A program made the position numbers and the translations under genes. A DNA stretch of 64,000 bases from positions 103,031,006-103,095,005 of the forward strand of contig JAOWCC010000019.1 of assembly GCA_030867875.1 (NCBI GenBank). The letters are read 5' to 3'. The first letter of the stretch is position 1. Every line of letters begins with the position of its first letter. Below are positions 1 through 12,060 of the stretch, in pieces. Under the pieces are notes generated by a model that saw only the letters and a program-made list of their open reading frames with translations, did no database searches and had not been told where the DNA came from. Source of the stretch: Actinernus sp. WN-2022. Taxonomy: Eukaryota; Cnidaria; Anthozoa; Actiniaria; Actinernidae.

Positions 1-2470
1 TTTGTACTTGGAGTCTCTGTTAGGAGTGGTGGTTGTCTCTCTGTTTGTTGTTGCTCAGCTGGTTCCTCTGTGTGTCTGAGGTGTTTTCGGTTGCGACGAA
101 ATACTCGACCATCCTCAGTCCTCACCTGGTATGACCTAATGTCAACTTTGCCCTCTACTCTTGCCCTTGTCCATTGCTTGTGCTTTTCTGTTGGTTTAAG
201 TGGCTTTATCCTCACTATGTCTCCAACCTTAAGCTCACTCAGCTCTCTAGTGCCTGTGTTGAAGTATAAGGCTTGCTTGGCCTTCTGTAGCTTGAGTTTT
301 TGAGTGGTATTGTTAGGCACTTCAGGTTTCAGTAGACTGTTAGCTGTTGGTAGCAGTGTTCTGGTTCTGCGATTGAAAAGCCGTTGGGCAGGTGAACTTC
401 CTAGTCCCTCACTAGGAGTATTGCGCCAGTCCAATATAGACAGGTATGGGTCTATCCCAGACTCTGCAGCCTTTTGCATTAACTTCTTGGCAGTCTTTAC
501 TGCACTTTCTACCTTTCCATTTGACTGGGGATACCCAGGTGAGCTTGTAATGTGTTCAAAACCATAAGCTATGGAAAACTCCTTAAATGCTTGTGAATTG
601 TATGGGGGTCCATTGTCTGAAATGAACTGGTTTGGAAGTCCATGTCTTGCAAGATGTTGTTTCAACTTTCTAATGACTTCCGGACTTGTTTTGGAACTTA
701 ACCGGTCTACTTCAAAGAAACTGGAGAAGTAATCTACTGTTATGAGATAATCTCTCCCATCTAGCTCAAACAAGTCACATCCGATCTTTTCCCAGGGTCT
801 CGATGGGATTTCATGGCTGATAAGTGGTTCTTTAGCTTGTTCTTGTGGGTGGGCACAGCATACCTGACACTTAGAGATCTGCTCTGCTATGTCTTTGTTC
901 ATTCCTGGCCAGTATACCGTCTCTCTGGCCCGGCGTAAGCAGCCTTGTATGCCTATGTGGCTTGAATGTATTCTGGTTTGGATGTTGGGTCTGATACTCA
1001 GCGGTATAACTAAGCGTTCTCCTTTGAACACTAGACCATTCTGGAGCGATAGCTCATCTCTAAATGGAAAATACTCTCTAAGATCCTCAGGAACTTTGTC
1101 CTTTGTCTCAGGCCAACCCTGTCGTACGATTGTCTTAAGTCTCTCCATTTTAACATCTACTTCTGTCGCTTGCTTGATTAGTGTCAGAGTGTCTTCAGAA
1201 ACTGGCAGGAAGTCAACCATGTCAATGCTTTCTACATCCCTTTCAGCTTCGCTTCGGTCATCCTCCAGTATCAAGACCTCGCTGTGGTCCTTCTGTTTGA
1301 CACTGTCTGATAGATAGGCTCGGCTGAGCGTATCAGCTAAATACATGTGCTCTCCTTTCTTGTACACTACTTCTAAGTCAAACTTTTGTAGTCGGAGCAT
1401 CATCCGTTGTAGTCGTTTGGGTGCACTCAGGAGACTCTTCTTCATGATGCTTTCGAGAGGCTTGTGGTCTGTCTCAACTTTGGCTTTACGTCCATAGACA
1501 TACTGCTCAAACTTCCCTGTCCCAAACACGATTGCAAGCATTTCCTTCTCGATTTGTGCATAGTTTACCTCGGTGGGAGTCAGTGATCTGGATGCATATG
1601 CGATGGGGTGTCCCTCTTGCATGAGGCAGGCTCCAAGCCCATGCATGGATGCATCACACTGAAGTACAGGCACTATTGCAGGATTGAAGTACTTCAACAC
1701 TGGTGCTTCGGACAGAATCTTCTTTGTTTCTTCGAAAGCTAAGCCATGAACATTTTCATCCCATAGGAATTCATTTTCCTTCTTTATGAGATCTCTTAGT
1801 GGTGTCGTAACTTCAGACAACCTGGGAGCGAACCGTTGGACATAATTTGTCATTCCAAGGAGTCGCTGTATTCCCTGTTTGTCTGTTGGTGTTGGCATCT
1901 CTGCTATTGCCTTTACTTTGTTTGGATCTAGTTTGAGCCCCTCTGCCGAGATCTGGTGGCCCATATACTGGACTTCCTTTAGTCGTAACTGCATCTTTCC
2001 TGCGTTTAGCTTTATGCCCTTGTTGCGACATCTTTCTAGCAGATTTTTTAGATGTTTGTCATGATCCTCGATAGCTTCCTCGTCTGTATCACCGGCTCCA
2101 TACACTAGTATGTCATCAGCGACTGCTTTACAGCCTTGTAACCCCTCCAGCGCTGTATCAAGGCGGCGCTGAAACTCCTCGGGTGCTGGTGAGATGCCGA
2201 AGGGCATCCGTAACCATCGGTATCTGCCCCATGGGGTGGCAAATGTTGTTACATAGCTGCTCTGTTCGTCAAGCTGTACATGCCAGAACCCATTCTTGGC
2301 ATCCAATACCGAGAAGCATCTCGCTTTAGACAGTTCTGGTAGGATATCTTCGATTGTTGGCAACGGGTAGTGGTTTCGCTTTAAGGCTCCATTCAGTGGC
2401 TTTGGATCAATACAGAGTCTTATTCTTCCATCTTTCTTCATGGTAACTTAACTGTTGCCGATATCCAGTC
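1..2470 (-). pseudogene. pol: Gypsy pol: reverse transcriptase, RNase H, integrase
   Basis: A single minus-strand frame stays open from about 2441 to the left edge, over 800 codons. Reverse transcriptase carries the catalytic Asp-Asp pair of a VADD motif at 2112-2117. RNase H follows at about 1440-1720. Integrase has an HHCC-type zinc region at about 880-990 and a DDE triad: Asp near 732, Asp in SDNG near 616, Glu in NGKVES near 507. A C-terminal chromo-like or basic tail continues past the edge. The start of RT is lost: about 20 or more codons are missing after the protease, and the frame changes twice between 2440 and 2505. I therefore call it a broken copy even though most of it is readable. 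Confidence 0.85.
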
Positions 2471-2480
2471 CGTGGGTACA

Positions 2481-3998
2481 TCAACAGGGGTGATTAACAG
2501 CTAAGGGTACCTTCCTTGTGGGAAGCTGTACTGGTGGGACTGAAGGGTCAATCTGGAGGTGTAAGTCACCTTCCAGTTTGCCTTCCCCTCTGAATACATC
2601 TGAGTATTTCTTATTTATCTGGGTCTTATTCAAGCCAATAAGACTTTCACTATCTGGTGCATTCATTACAGGTGTTTCTACTGTCTGAATGTTTTTCTTG
2701 TTTACCGTGATGAGCTGCATTTGTTGACTAGCTCTAGCACCTAGTAGTGATTTACATTTACCACTGACTATCATGAACTCTATGCTATACCCTTTCTTAT
2801 TCTTAGGGTTAACTACTCTTATTCTCTTCTTGCCCAATGGTTTCTCTTCAGCCTTATTATACATGACTAATGTTGCATCTGTACTCTCCAAGTGCTTAAT
2901 ACTTTCGTCTCCATAAACCCGTTTGTAGGTTTCTTCGGATAGCACGTTGACTGTTGCTCCGCTGTCAAGTTGGAACTTTTCTTCACGACCGTTCAATACC
3001 ATAGTTGCAAAGAGTCTCTCTGCGTGCTTGTGGTTCTCCACAACACTAACTTCTCGGACATCAACATAGGCCAGATACTCATCTGAATACTCGTCTGAGT
3101 CCTCGTCTGATTCTCTGTAAAGTGCCTTCACTGGTTTTCTGCTGGGCCCCTTGGTCTGAGGTTTGCACATTTTTGCAAAGTGGTTCTGTTTACCACATTT
3201 AGTACAAGATTTTCCCCAGGCTGGGCACTGTAGCTTGTCCCAGGGGTGTTTCTTTCCACAGAATTTACACTGTAATTCTTGTTTAGCACTGGGATACTTT
3301 GTGCTCTTTTTACCCTTTGGTTGTTGTTTACGTGATTTTCTCTGCACTGATTTGACCTCCTCTTGGTTAATTTTTTTCAGCTGTTGGGAAGTTGTTTCAT
3401 AGGATCTACAGATATTGATACACTCTTTCAGGGTGAACTTGGGCTGCTGTAGCAGCCTTTTTCTTGTAGCTGTATCTCGTACTCCAACTACAATCCTGTC
3501 CCTGATTAGACTTTCTTCTAGTGCACCAAAGTTACAGGTTTTGCTTAGTTTCTTAAGGCTCATTAGATATTCATCTAAGGTTTCACTAGGCTCCTGATCC
3601 CTTTTATTAAAACAATACCGTTCATAGGTCTCGTTTGTCTCCCCTATGCAGTGTTTCTGCAATTTATCCACAACAATGTCTATATCTTTCTTCTGATCAT
3701 CATTGTCGAAGTCTAAGCTCTCATACACATCTAATGCATCTGATCCGATGCAAGATAACAACGTGGCAGTTCTAAGTGCTTTATTTTGATTCGGGTTTTC
3801 TGGATCTTTAAGGCGCGCTGCCACTTCATAATTCTCCCAAGCTCTAATAAATCTCTTCCAGTTTAGGGCTAGATTTCCTTTGAGCTCTAGTTTAGATGGT
3901 AATGGAATGTTTATCGGGATTTGTATGAATTTCGCCGCTGTCTGGGCTTGTTGTGCTGCCTGTGGCTGTGGCGGATTTTCTCCTTCGTGATCTGACAT
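2481..3998 (-). CDS. gag: Gypsy Gag with zinc knuckles and aspartic protease, truncated at RT
   Basis: An open frame of 505 residues. Residues 1-235 look like a retrotransposon capsid. Two Cys/His knuckles follow: C244, C247, H251, C258, then C265, C268, H273, C278, the second a canonical CX2CX4HX4C. An acidic Ser/Asp/Glu stretch (about 296-308) precedes a retropepsin-like domain whose active site is Asp-Ser-Gly at 345-347. In related elements the frame would run on into RT. Here it stops at 2481-2483, just after a conserved-looking linker, because of the deletion. The ATG at 3998 is the first in the frame and lies about 257 bases after the primer binding site. Confidence 0.85.
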   Translation of the reverse strand: MSDHEGENPPQPQAAQQAQTAAKFIQIPINIPLPSKLELKGNLALNWKRFIRAWENYEVAARLKDPENPNQNKALRTATLLSCIGSDALDVYESLDFDNDDQKKDIDIVVDKLQKHCIGETNETYERYCFNKRDQEPSETLDEYLMSLKKLSKTCNFGALEESLIRDRIVVGVRDTATRKRLLQQPKFTLKECINICRSYETTSQQLKKINQEEVKSVQRKSRKQQPKGKKSTKYPSAKQELQCKFCGKKHPWDKLQCPAWGKSCTKCGKQNHFAKMCKPQTKGPSRKPVKALYRESDEDSDEYSDEYLAYVDVREVSVVENHKHAERLFATMVLNGREEKFQLDSGATVNVLSEETYKRVYGDESIKHLESTDATLVMYNKAEEKPLGKKRIRVVNPKNKKGYSIEFMIVSGKCKSLLGARASQQMQLITVNKKNIQTVETPVMNAPDSESLIGLNKTQINKKYSDVFRGEGKLEGDLHLQIDPSVPPVQLPTRKVPLAVNHPC

Positions 3999-4254
3999 AT
4001 TTTATTCTTTGGGCGCTTTCTTCGCTTTCTTTTCAAGCTCGCTTCTACAACTGCGACAAAACTATTGGTAGTGGCTCCACTCACCGTTTTCCTGATGTTT
4101 TGTGTAGTTATTCTCGTATTTTCTACCTCTTTGGCGTCTTCAGTTTCACTTTTTTCTCGACCATGTGCTCTCGTACGAAGATCGCACTCGGTGGATTTGC
4201 CGTCAGTTTCCCAAAGTTTCTCCGTTTTAATGTCCAGCAGAGGCTTCCTAATTA

Positions 4255-4267
4255 ACTTCTGACACCA
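4255..4267 (-). promoter_or_regulatory. Primer binding site, tRNA-Leu type
   Basis: On the minus strand TGGTGTCAGAAGT begins directly after the putative LTR end. From general knowledge it is complementary to the CCA end of a tRNA-Leu isoacceptor. About 13 bases match before similarity fades. Confidence 0.6.
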
Positions 4268-4513
4268 TGTATCGGTACAGGATAAGACAGTACACAACAA
4301 GTAGGGTAACTCCTTTGTATTGGAATCGCTTCCGTACAAGCGAATACCGGTAGCTCTGTCACAACACTACTAGACTGTGAACCGGAAAGCATGGTCCCTG
4401 CATTCACACGTGACTGGTGCTGACGTCACCGGAAGTACATATCGTCACACCAAACACCAAATACTATTAGCTCAACCACTGAATAACATCTATATAATTC
4501 ATCATTTGTAACA
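4268..4513 (-). repeat. 5' LTR of the Gypsy element
   Basis: On the minus strand the block begins TGTTAC and ends GATACA just before the primer binding site, fitting TG...CA LTR ends. It contains a TATATA motif near 4490 and a TGACGTCA site near 4420. The left boundary was set by where LINE coding sequence resumes. The second LTR is outside the window, so the length (about 246 bp) is provisional. Confidence 0.55.
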
Positions 4514-4529
4514 GGGACCCTTCCCCAGT

Positions 4530-5862
4530 GCTTAAAACTCTCAATACTATCACCATTCGCAAAATATTGGAGAAACTTAATATGTTTCTAAACTTTAAAT
4601 TTATTAACAAACATAAAATTGTGTTTAAATATCAATTTGGATTCAGGAAGAATCACTCTAGAACCTTAGCTCTAGTGTAAATTATCCTAAATTCACTAGA
4701 CAAAGGTATTTATACATGTCGAATATTTATTGACTTCTCTAAAGTATTTGATACTGTAGATCACAATATTTTATTATCTAAATTTCACCATTATGGAGTC
4801 AGAGGCCTTACCCTAGACTGGTTTAGAAGTTACTTAACTGATAGATTACAGTTTGTTGATATACATGTACATGTATTATGGTACTCAATCTTCTACATTA
4901 TAGATAATGTATGTGGTGTTCCAGAGATCACTCTTGGACCATTATTATTTCTATTATATATCAATGACATTGAATATTGTAGTAAAGGCTTGTCATTCAG
5001 ACTTTTCACTCTATGATACCAATGTATTTAATACAGATAAAAGATCTCCAGCAACTTGGAAAACTCAGTTAACAAAGAAATTAGTCATTTAATTATTAAA
5101 TTGGATAAAAGCAAATAAACTCTCACTTAATACATGGTGATATCTTCATCACGCAAAACCATATCAGATTTCAATCTATCCCTAGGTGGATTTACTTTAA
5201 ACAAATAGAATCAATTAAATATTTAGGTTCGTGTATAAGTTCTATTGACCTTAATTTAACATGGAAAACTCATATCAAGTTTGTGTGCAAAAAATATCGA
5301 AAAACGAAAAACATTGGTATCATCTCGAAACTACGCCACTATCTGGATCTAGATACCTTAAAGCAACTCTATCACTGTCTTTATTTATCCTATTCTCCAA
5401 TATGGTGCTATTCAACGTGGGGTAACACATAAATCAAGGCTAAACTAACTACGCATAGAATAACGACGTTTTCCCATTTCCAAGCTCATGTCTACTTCTT
5501 TATAACAAAAATTAGGTATACTGCAATTAATAGATATCTTCCACACTCAACTATAGCTCTATTCATGTACGACTATTCCAACAACAATTTACCTATAGCA
5601 TTTAAAGGCTATTTCAAAGCCGTTTCACAAGTTCATTCTTACAACACTAGATACTCCGCATGCATGCAACTTCTATATAGTTATACCTGTCACTATACAA
5701 ACTATGGTAAATTTTCGGTGAAATTCTCAGACATTCAAATATGGAATTCAATACCTAACTTTATTAAAAACCTTCCTCGTTACTCGTTTAAAAACACAGC
5801 AAATAATTCTATATTTCCAAATATGAGAGTTAGACATATAAGTCATTATCAGTAAATCGCAA
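4530..5862 (+). pseudogene. CR1/jockey-like LINE fragment: reverse transcriptase to C-terminus
   Basis: Broken frames on the plus strand read as non-LTR reverse transcriptase. From 4538 there is an ILSPFAKILEKL-type motif, then a FGFRKNHS region near 4640 and an FSKVFDTVDHN motif near 4740. Later come a DLDTLKQLYHCLYLSYSPIW region near 5350 and a typical C-terminal block (HSYNTRYS to IWNSIPNFIKNLPRYSF) at 5636-5800. Several stops and frame changes make it dead. The 5' half is missing, apparently cut at the LTR junction. No poly-A or target duplication was identified. Confidence 0.8.
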
Positions 5863-6739
5863 TTATCACCATGCATTACTCACGAATGTGCTTGTAAATA
5901 ATACTATTTTACTACCATTTTCAAACATTAATCATATATGCATATGTGTGTGTGCAGTAAATTCGCACCTATCACTGTTCCTATTATTACATTTATATAT
6001 AACTTTACTAGCTCTAGTCTTATTTAGTTTATTTATCATCTTAGGGGGAGCTGGCTTAGAAAACGTCAGTTATTCCAGCTCTCCAGCACTGCTTATACTG
6101 ACTATAAATCATTACTGAAATTATATACAACCTATTTTAAATTCAGTTATAAATACCACACTTGACATCCGACTCCTGTAATGCTTAAATGTGCTATAAA
6201 AATTACCTGAACTAAATAGAAAGGACTGACCATTTTATAACTGATATGTCTTGAGAATTAGAAGTATACGTTCCTCCAGGCATAAAAACGATTTAATCGC
6301 AAAAAAAAAAGTTTGGCTCTACAATAAATCTTGAAGCAGGTTTTCAAATTGCGCTGTCTTTTCTACACGTGTAGTGCACAAGAGGTCCTCTATATGGTTT
6401 GAGGGTTATTAACACTTGAAACAAATACTTATGACTTGAATCTATTATTTGAAAAGAAACAAATGAAAGCAAATCGAATAGACCAAGTTTCTATTTGAGA
6501 AATAATTACTTGACGTTACTTCGAATTAAGACAAACTTACAACGTTTAAAGAAATGTGTATATTTGCCTTTATCAAATAAATGATATACATGAAGACAAG
6601 TGCCGGTATTTGTAATGTCAAAGCTGACGTTACTTCTGTGTAAAAACTCTTCTTCGCCACACAATTTAACATCATTTCCTTCAATCCCACCAGGCTGCAT
6701 AAATTGAACTTTACTTTTCTTTATCAGTTGGGGAAACCG
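5863..6739. other. Intergenic AT-rich sequence
   Basis: No gene is supported. A minus-strand open frame of 112 residues (6506-6844) overlaps the start of a duplicated block and has no recognisable motif or convincing splice signal. Confidence 0.5.
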
Positions 6740-8080
6740 CTTAAAGGTGAAGTACATCTTCCCAAAATTATTTTTATAAACAGTTTGAGTGTGAAGTTGA
6801 ACTATGCTTGCCGATATAAACAATGAATTAAGCACGGATATCAAAATTGTAAACTGAATTACTACATTCTAACGTTTACACTTGTATCGATAATATTATG
6901 ATAAGGTAATCAAATGATGGAATTTATCAGCTGTGCGGATTGTTGGCTAAAACACCTTTGCCCATCTCACGTAATGAGACCTTTACACCATATATATGTT
7001 GAATTTTCTGTGGATACATTAGCAATAATTCCTTTCTCTTTCAAAACTTAGCGGATATATAACACAACATTTATTAATATCTCGATTAGCGTCGGCGCAT
7101 CTTGACTAAACAAGTACTGACTCCTTCCAAACAACCGAAATAGGAAACCTAATTCCCGGTGAATGCCCTGACTTCTATCAATAATAAGACAGACCAAATT
7201 GTGGTTGCTCGCAACCGCAATCGTTTTAGCGGCTTTCCTGTGTGCTCAAATAATTGATATGCGAATCACCACAGATTTCGGAGGTAAACGGCAAGTCCAT
7301 CAGCCGCAAGCCGAAAGAATTTTGTTTTCAATTGATGGTTACAAGTATCGTGTTTTCGCCTCCATTGGCTGCATTGGTTGCTCCTTTTCTGTGAGCTACG
7401 ACGTGTTCGTCCTTTTACTTGCACAGTAAATGTATCCATTGTATCAGGATACATCTCTTGTCTCTCGTATTTAGTTAGAACTACGGCTCAGTTATAATCG
7501 ATTTTTGTTGTTTAGAAGTTTTTAAACATCCTTTAGAGCAAACCAAAAATAAAGCTAAGAATGCTAAAATATTATTGACGAGGTTTACGATGAAGCAAGT
7601 CTCGTACTAAGTTATGTTAGGGACCAAAAACAACAAAGATTTAACGCTCTTACTGTTATTATTTTGTCCGAGATTGAACCCTGTGCGTTAGTGGAAATAA
7701 ATATGCTTTAGGAAAGATGCAGTCAAATGAATGTGTACTTCGAAGGAATCACTAATTTTTAGACCTGACACCCGTACAGTTCAAAAACTCTCGCGTATCA
7801 TTTGGTTTGATTCGCGTAAATTAAACTATTCCTCAGTAAACTTCATATCGGTTGAACACCTAAAACGACTCTAAACAATCTGTAATATGCAACTCAAAAA
7901 GCTTCCAACGCTTCTAAAATACTTTAATAATTTAACAAGATAATGCAAGTCGCATAGGAGCTAAACCTTCGAACAGAACTCGATTCGAAGGAAGTACTGG
8001 ATTTCTGATATTCTTTCAGACTGCAATTTACTGAAATAAAACCACTACCTCAAGGAATTAATGAAAAAGCGTTTGCCTAC

Positions 8081-8230
8081 CTGTTGGACAGTCTTTTCTG
8101 GTGATGTTTTAGTCAAATTCCTTTAGACGGTCGTTGGCCAGGTCGTTGTCCAAGAAGTTGAACCCATTGATTCGCCACTTATTGCCACTCGGTGTTTTTG
8201 TTGCAGGGAGGTAACTTATGTAATTTATGG
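8081..8230 (-). other. Putative 5' exon with donor, copy 0
   Basis: On the minus strand a donor (CAACAG, then GTAGGC) ends at 8081. The equivalent donor is at 19721 in the other alpha block (GAGCAG, then GTAAGC). Conservation of the donor in both copies suggests a 5' untranslated exon. The upstream end is unknown, so the right limit is only nominal. Confidence 0.35.
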
Positions 8231-8779
8231 TGGTCCGGTTCCCGAAAAGAATCGGAAATGCCATTATTACCGTACCATTATCGATTGACGTACCATTATC
8301 GATTGACGTTTTGAGCTTTTATTTGATCACCTATTCATTCCGGCCTCATTAATTATACTTCAGCGAGTAAGTTATAAGCTACAGAATCCGAAAGAGTCAG
8401 ACACTCCCTTGAAACCTCGAATGTTTTGTCAAAGCTGATAACTAAATAAAGTCACCTTTTTAACTTGACTGGATCCAAGTTGTTGCTTCAGCCAGATGAG
8501 CAAAGTTCGTTATGAAGAACGATGAACCACTCACCATGCTAATGTTACGTGGCATTTGTGATTTAGATCGAATCCTAACTGACTCGGAAATAGAGTACAT
8601 TTCTACTCCATCTTGTTGCTCGCTTTTCTGTTGAGTTCAGTGTTCTCCAGGCCATTACGTATGTTTTGTGTTTCTAGATTCCTGATGATTTCATACTTGA
8701 AGTCGGCGTCTTTGTAAACTGAAGTAACTTTAAGATTAGATTCCATTCCAGTTATAAGGGCTTTTACGTTTCTAGCTCA

Positions 8780-9150
8780 GGCCATGACAGTACCACCAGA
8801 AACCAGCGAGAAACTGAGATCATGCATGTTCTGCCGGTCCACTGAGACTCATGAAAAATACCTTCGCCTACAATTTTATCAGTCTGTAACTGATATCAAC
8901 AACCCCATACCGATGTGATGTACTGTGATTTGTTTCTTCAAATCTGTTGATATACCTGGCGTGTTCAAGAACCGGGATTAATGCCTCTTTTGTTGGGTAG
9001 TACACGAGAAGACAATCGGTATACAAGACAAGCCATTCTAGTTGTATGCTGACTACGGAGTGCCTGATCGTGAAAGTATCTGCTAAACGTTTCCACTGAA
9101 TCTACTAGACGCAGATCGGGTGTGCTACTGGTATTCATGATGTCAGTGGT
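8780..9150 (-). other. Candidate coding exons of an unrecognised gene (alpha block)
   Basis: On the minus strand, a frame from about 9150 to 8990 contains MNTSSTPDLRLVDSVETFSR and continues into an LVYRLSS stretch. After an intron-like gap, an acceptor (GTTACAG) near 8890 is followed by TDKIVGEGIFH. The second alpha copy shows the same two blocks with a cleaner donor (CTCAG, then GTACTA), but with a 2-base deletion in the first block. Neither copy is fully intact. I do not recognise the protein. Confidence 0.3.
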
Positions 9151-9290
9151 ATATTGTCTTAAACGGACACAGGTCAAAGCATGTTGAATAATACCACGCT
9201 ATGTAAATTCACTCATTTAAAAAAGTTACCATCTGAGTTCCATAGAAAGACTTTCATCAATTTTTGACTCCCAATTGGACAAGTCATGCA

Positions 9291-10244
9291 CGCAATTTTG
9301 AGTTTAGTCCAGACTTCAGCTAAAAACCATAGTTATATATGAAGTTAAATTGCTTCAAAAACGATGAAACGACCCCAAAATAACTTTCATTTGAAAGTGA
9401 AACCAGGATGTCTCAGCTAGTTCCTCGTGATGTTTATTACTGCTTGACCTTCTCGGCTTGCATCGGTTTAGTCCATCCAATCATCTGCCATTGGCGCAAG
9501 GTGACTTAATACGACCACCTATTGTTCTGTTCTTAGAAAGCCAAAGAAATGCCACTAGGCTCCTCCCTAAAGGTTTGTTTTGTACATTGTGCATGTGGTC
9601 TGCTGACTCCCAGATTAACGGCATCACGTATCATCAGCAGTCCACGTTCTGAAAGCCTTATTTTTCCTAGAAGTAGCTTAACGATGCGTATCGGTAAGTC
9701 AGAAGTTCACGAAATATATCAAAAACGAGAGTGAGTGCTTTAAAAAGTGATTTACCAGGGGATCCAAACATCGAGAAACAGTTGAAAGCACCGCACTGTA
9801 TTTTTGTAAATCATGATTTTAGTTTGCTTGTCAAAACCGCTAGAATAAATTAATGTGTCAAGATCTTTTATCAATAAAAAGCTAAGTGTCTTCAGAAACA
9901 TTGGTCTTAAGTCTACGACACACTGGAAAGATAACAAATTCCATGCGTCTCTTAATTTCTTTGCCCATTACACAAAGTGAACTGATATCTATCATAATTT
10001 CAGTAGAAGGTAGTGAACACACAGGGTAACCTGATGACGTCATGTGCTGACCCAAGCTCAATCAAAGACCAAAACATGTGACAGTAGGCTCATTAATTTC
10101 ATACTCGAGAGAAACGCCGCGAGAGTTCCAGATATTATACATGAATGTTGAATAGTGACCGAGAATCCCCCCTCCCAGTTTCAAAGCCCCAAACAACTTG
10201 TAAGGAATGGTCAAGTATATAAGAACGATAGCAGAATCATTGTT
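9291..10244. other. Intergenic, nothing recognised
   Basis: Short open frames only, with no motif, repeat structure or splice pattern that I can support. Confidence 0.5.
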
Positions 10245-10660
10245 CTGCGGCATTGAGCCTCCCTCACATAATATTCTCGTGGTTGTAGAATATAGATACA
10301 CTGGGTGATAGGGATGAATATTATGAAATAAAGTTGCTGAAAGTGCTTGTTTCATTCCATTTTAATGAGAAAACCTTTTCCAACCCATAGGAATTGCCGA
10401 ACACAAAAGCTACGAAACTGGCACATTTTATAAGGTTCCTCGCATATACGATTTTCTTTATAAACGACATATGGAACCACCATATATGTAAATAATTTCA
10501 TCAACCTTTAATAAAATCAGAGAAAATGATACGTATCTTTTACATTTTGGACGATTTTTATGTTTAAACCAACGAAATCAAGAGTTTTAACAAAATTAAC
10601 ACCTCACTGCATTCCTTTGCCGTTGGTGCTATTGTTCTTACATGAACCATTACTTAATAT
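10245..10660. repeat. Duplicated block, partner of 36832-37262
   Basis: Begins TTCTGCGGCATTGAGCCTCC and remains alignable to about CATTACTTAAT. The same order of motifs occurs at 36832-37262. No coding potential was seen. Confidence 0.75.
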
Positions 10661-11317
10661 GTTCACTCCTTCAATTCGGCCAAAGTAATATTAAAATCAG
10701 TCAACATTCAATCTTCCACGTTATTTCAAAATTTTCAGGGGAAGATACTTCCCAAATGTTGGATGCATCCATGATCGAGGCATGACGTGACACTAGCCAT
10801 TGGGCCGGCTATCCTTGGGGCTATCCTATCCTCTACATGAGCCGTTCTTTGATAGATCAGCGGTTGTAGCCATTTAGCATGGTTACCCAGGCATATAGTG
10901 AATATTATGAATATTACGAAAATGGTGAATATTATGAACAAGTGCAAAGGTCGATGTAGTAATTTTTAACTGCCAGGTCGCGCGATATATAACCAAGTCT
11001 TTCTCACCACCAGCTAATCTTATTATTTGATTTCTTTAATAAATCACAGGCAAATATTCTTAAATTGGCATATGGACGGTGGCCATACTTTTGGCTTCCC
11101 ACTTATATATTTCGTAGCCTTCCATTATCGAGGCAGATGTTGTTAGCCGGAAATCCTCCATTTGAACTGAATGATAACACATGCATATAGTTAGTACAAA
11201 TGGTGTAATCTATATAGCTACTATCATAATCTACTATTACAACTTAAGAAAATATAAAATATAAACTTCTTACAATTGAAGACACTATCTAAACGATTTT
11301 AAATACGTACATACTAT
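10661..11317. other. Intergenic, nothing recognised
   Basis: Contains a short AT-rich stretch of GAATATTATGA-like repeats near 10900-10940 and otherwise no feature that I can support. Confidence 0.5.
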
Positions 11318-11592
11318 CCAGGAGTATATTACAGTCCCACATTGTATTGTCACACAACACTGTAGACGGTAGAGTTATTTTTAGCATAGTTTCCCGCGAG
11401 AAGAAACAAAGGCCGTCACATTTAACCAATCAGGATGCACCGGTTCAAACTGCTAAAACATACTAAAGCGCAAGAGAACAAAAGACAACGTAATCGCACA
11501 CGAGAACTTCGCGGCTATAAATAGACACACCATCTACTGTGTTAGGGGCCAACACAAGGGCACAGGAACACTCCTGTGTAACATACTCCTGA
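11318..11592. mobile_element. MITE of the AGGAGCGT family, diverged copy
   Basis: Imperfect terminal inverted repeats: CCAGGAGTATATTACAG at the left and GTAACATACTCCTG at the right. The interior (11390-11560) matches the interior of the element at 37637-37929. Both copies carry a GCTATAAATAG or ACTATAAATAG TATA-like box near the right end. Confidence 0.65.
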
Positions 11593-11689
11593 TTAATCTT
11601 ATAAAGCATGTGAAATCGCATCTAGAGATTGCACTACAATGTCACTCCTAAGTGTTTCCATTAACTGCAGTGTTTAAATTTCCTCTTAT

Positions 11690-12060
11690 ATTATAGCTCA
11701 CCAGGCTAGGCGATTTAATGTCGTCTGCTAGGCTATTCCATAACTTACTTGCACGGTAGAGAAGGGTTCGCTGCAGGCCTGAGGCCGTATTAAAGGAATG
11801 TCTAAGTTGTTATTATTTCTAAGTTCTCTATTATGCATGTTTTCCGCGCTCGGTAAAAAAGGTAGATCAATAACTAGGTGAAAACCCTTCATAACCTTGA
11901 AAGCCATAATACATGCAGTCTCTCGTGAATTCTAGGATGTTACTAACAGGGAGCCATTTGAGTTCTTTTAGGCTAGGGGCGATATGCTCAAATTTTCTCT
12001 TATTTCTCTTATTATAATAAGTATCATAATACCCTGAATGGAGTACAATTGACACACAAC
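11690..12060 (-). pseudogene. LINE C-terminal remnant
   Basis: On the minus strand the frame contains KRKFEHIAPSLKELKWLPV, typical of CR1-type LINE C-termini. It then shifts frame and degrades. No start and no tail were identified. Confidence 0.65.

Larger units (their letters stand above)
1..4513 (-). mobile_element. Ty3/Gypsy LTR retrotransposon, left-truncated by the window, damaged
   Basis: Reading on the minus strand, the order is LTR, primer binding site, gag, protease, reverse transcriptase, RNase H, integrase. Protease-RT-RNase H-integrase order is the Ty3/Gypsy arrangement. The 3' LTR would lie beyond the left edge. The internal region is disrupted between protease and RT by an out-of-frame deletion plus a second frame change (about 2440-2505), so this copy cannot make a continuous Pol. 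The rest of pol is still open, which suggests a fairly recent insertion. The element abuts a decayed LINE at about 4513. Confidence 0.9.
6740..9290. repeat. Segmental duplication, copy 0 of the 5' flank (alpha block)
   Basis: Collinear by eye with 18440-22740 over its whole length, with many substitutions and indels. Shared landmarks include the stretch at about 6795-6890 (matching 18530-18610), the exon donor at 8081 (matching 19721) and the stretch at about 8960-9180 (matching 22410-22640). It is the intron plus 5' part of a duplicated gene unit whose coding exons are missing to the left. The foldback insertion present in the other copy is absent here. Confidence 0.8.

Noticed and set aside
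889..1317. 142-residue plus-strand frame
   Set aside because: Antisense shadow of the Gypsy integrase/RNase H frame, which has recognisable motifs on the minus strand.
3911..4339. 142-residue minus-strand frame overlapping the LTR
   Set aside because: It spans the LTR end, primer binding site and gag leader in another frame from gag. It is basic low-complexity sequence with no domain.
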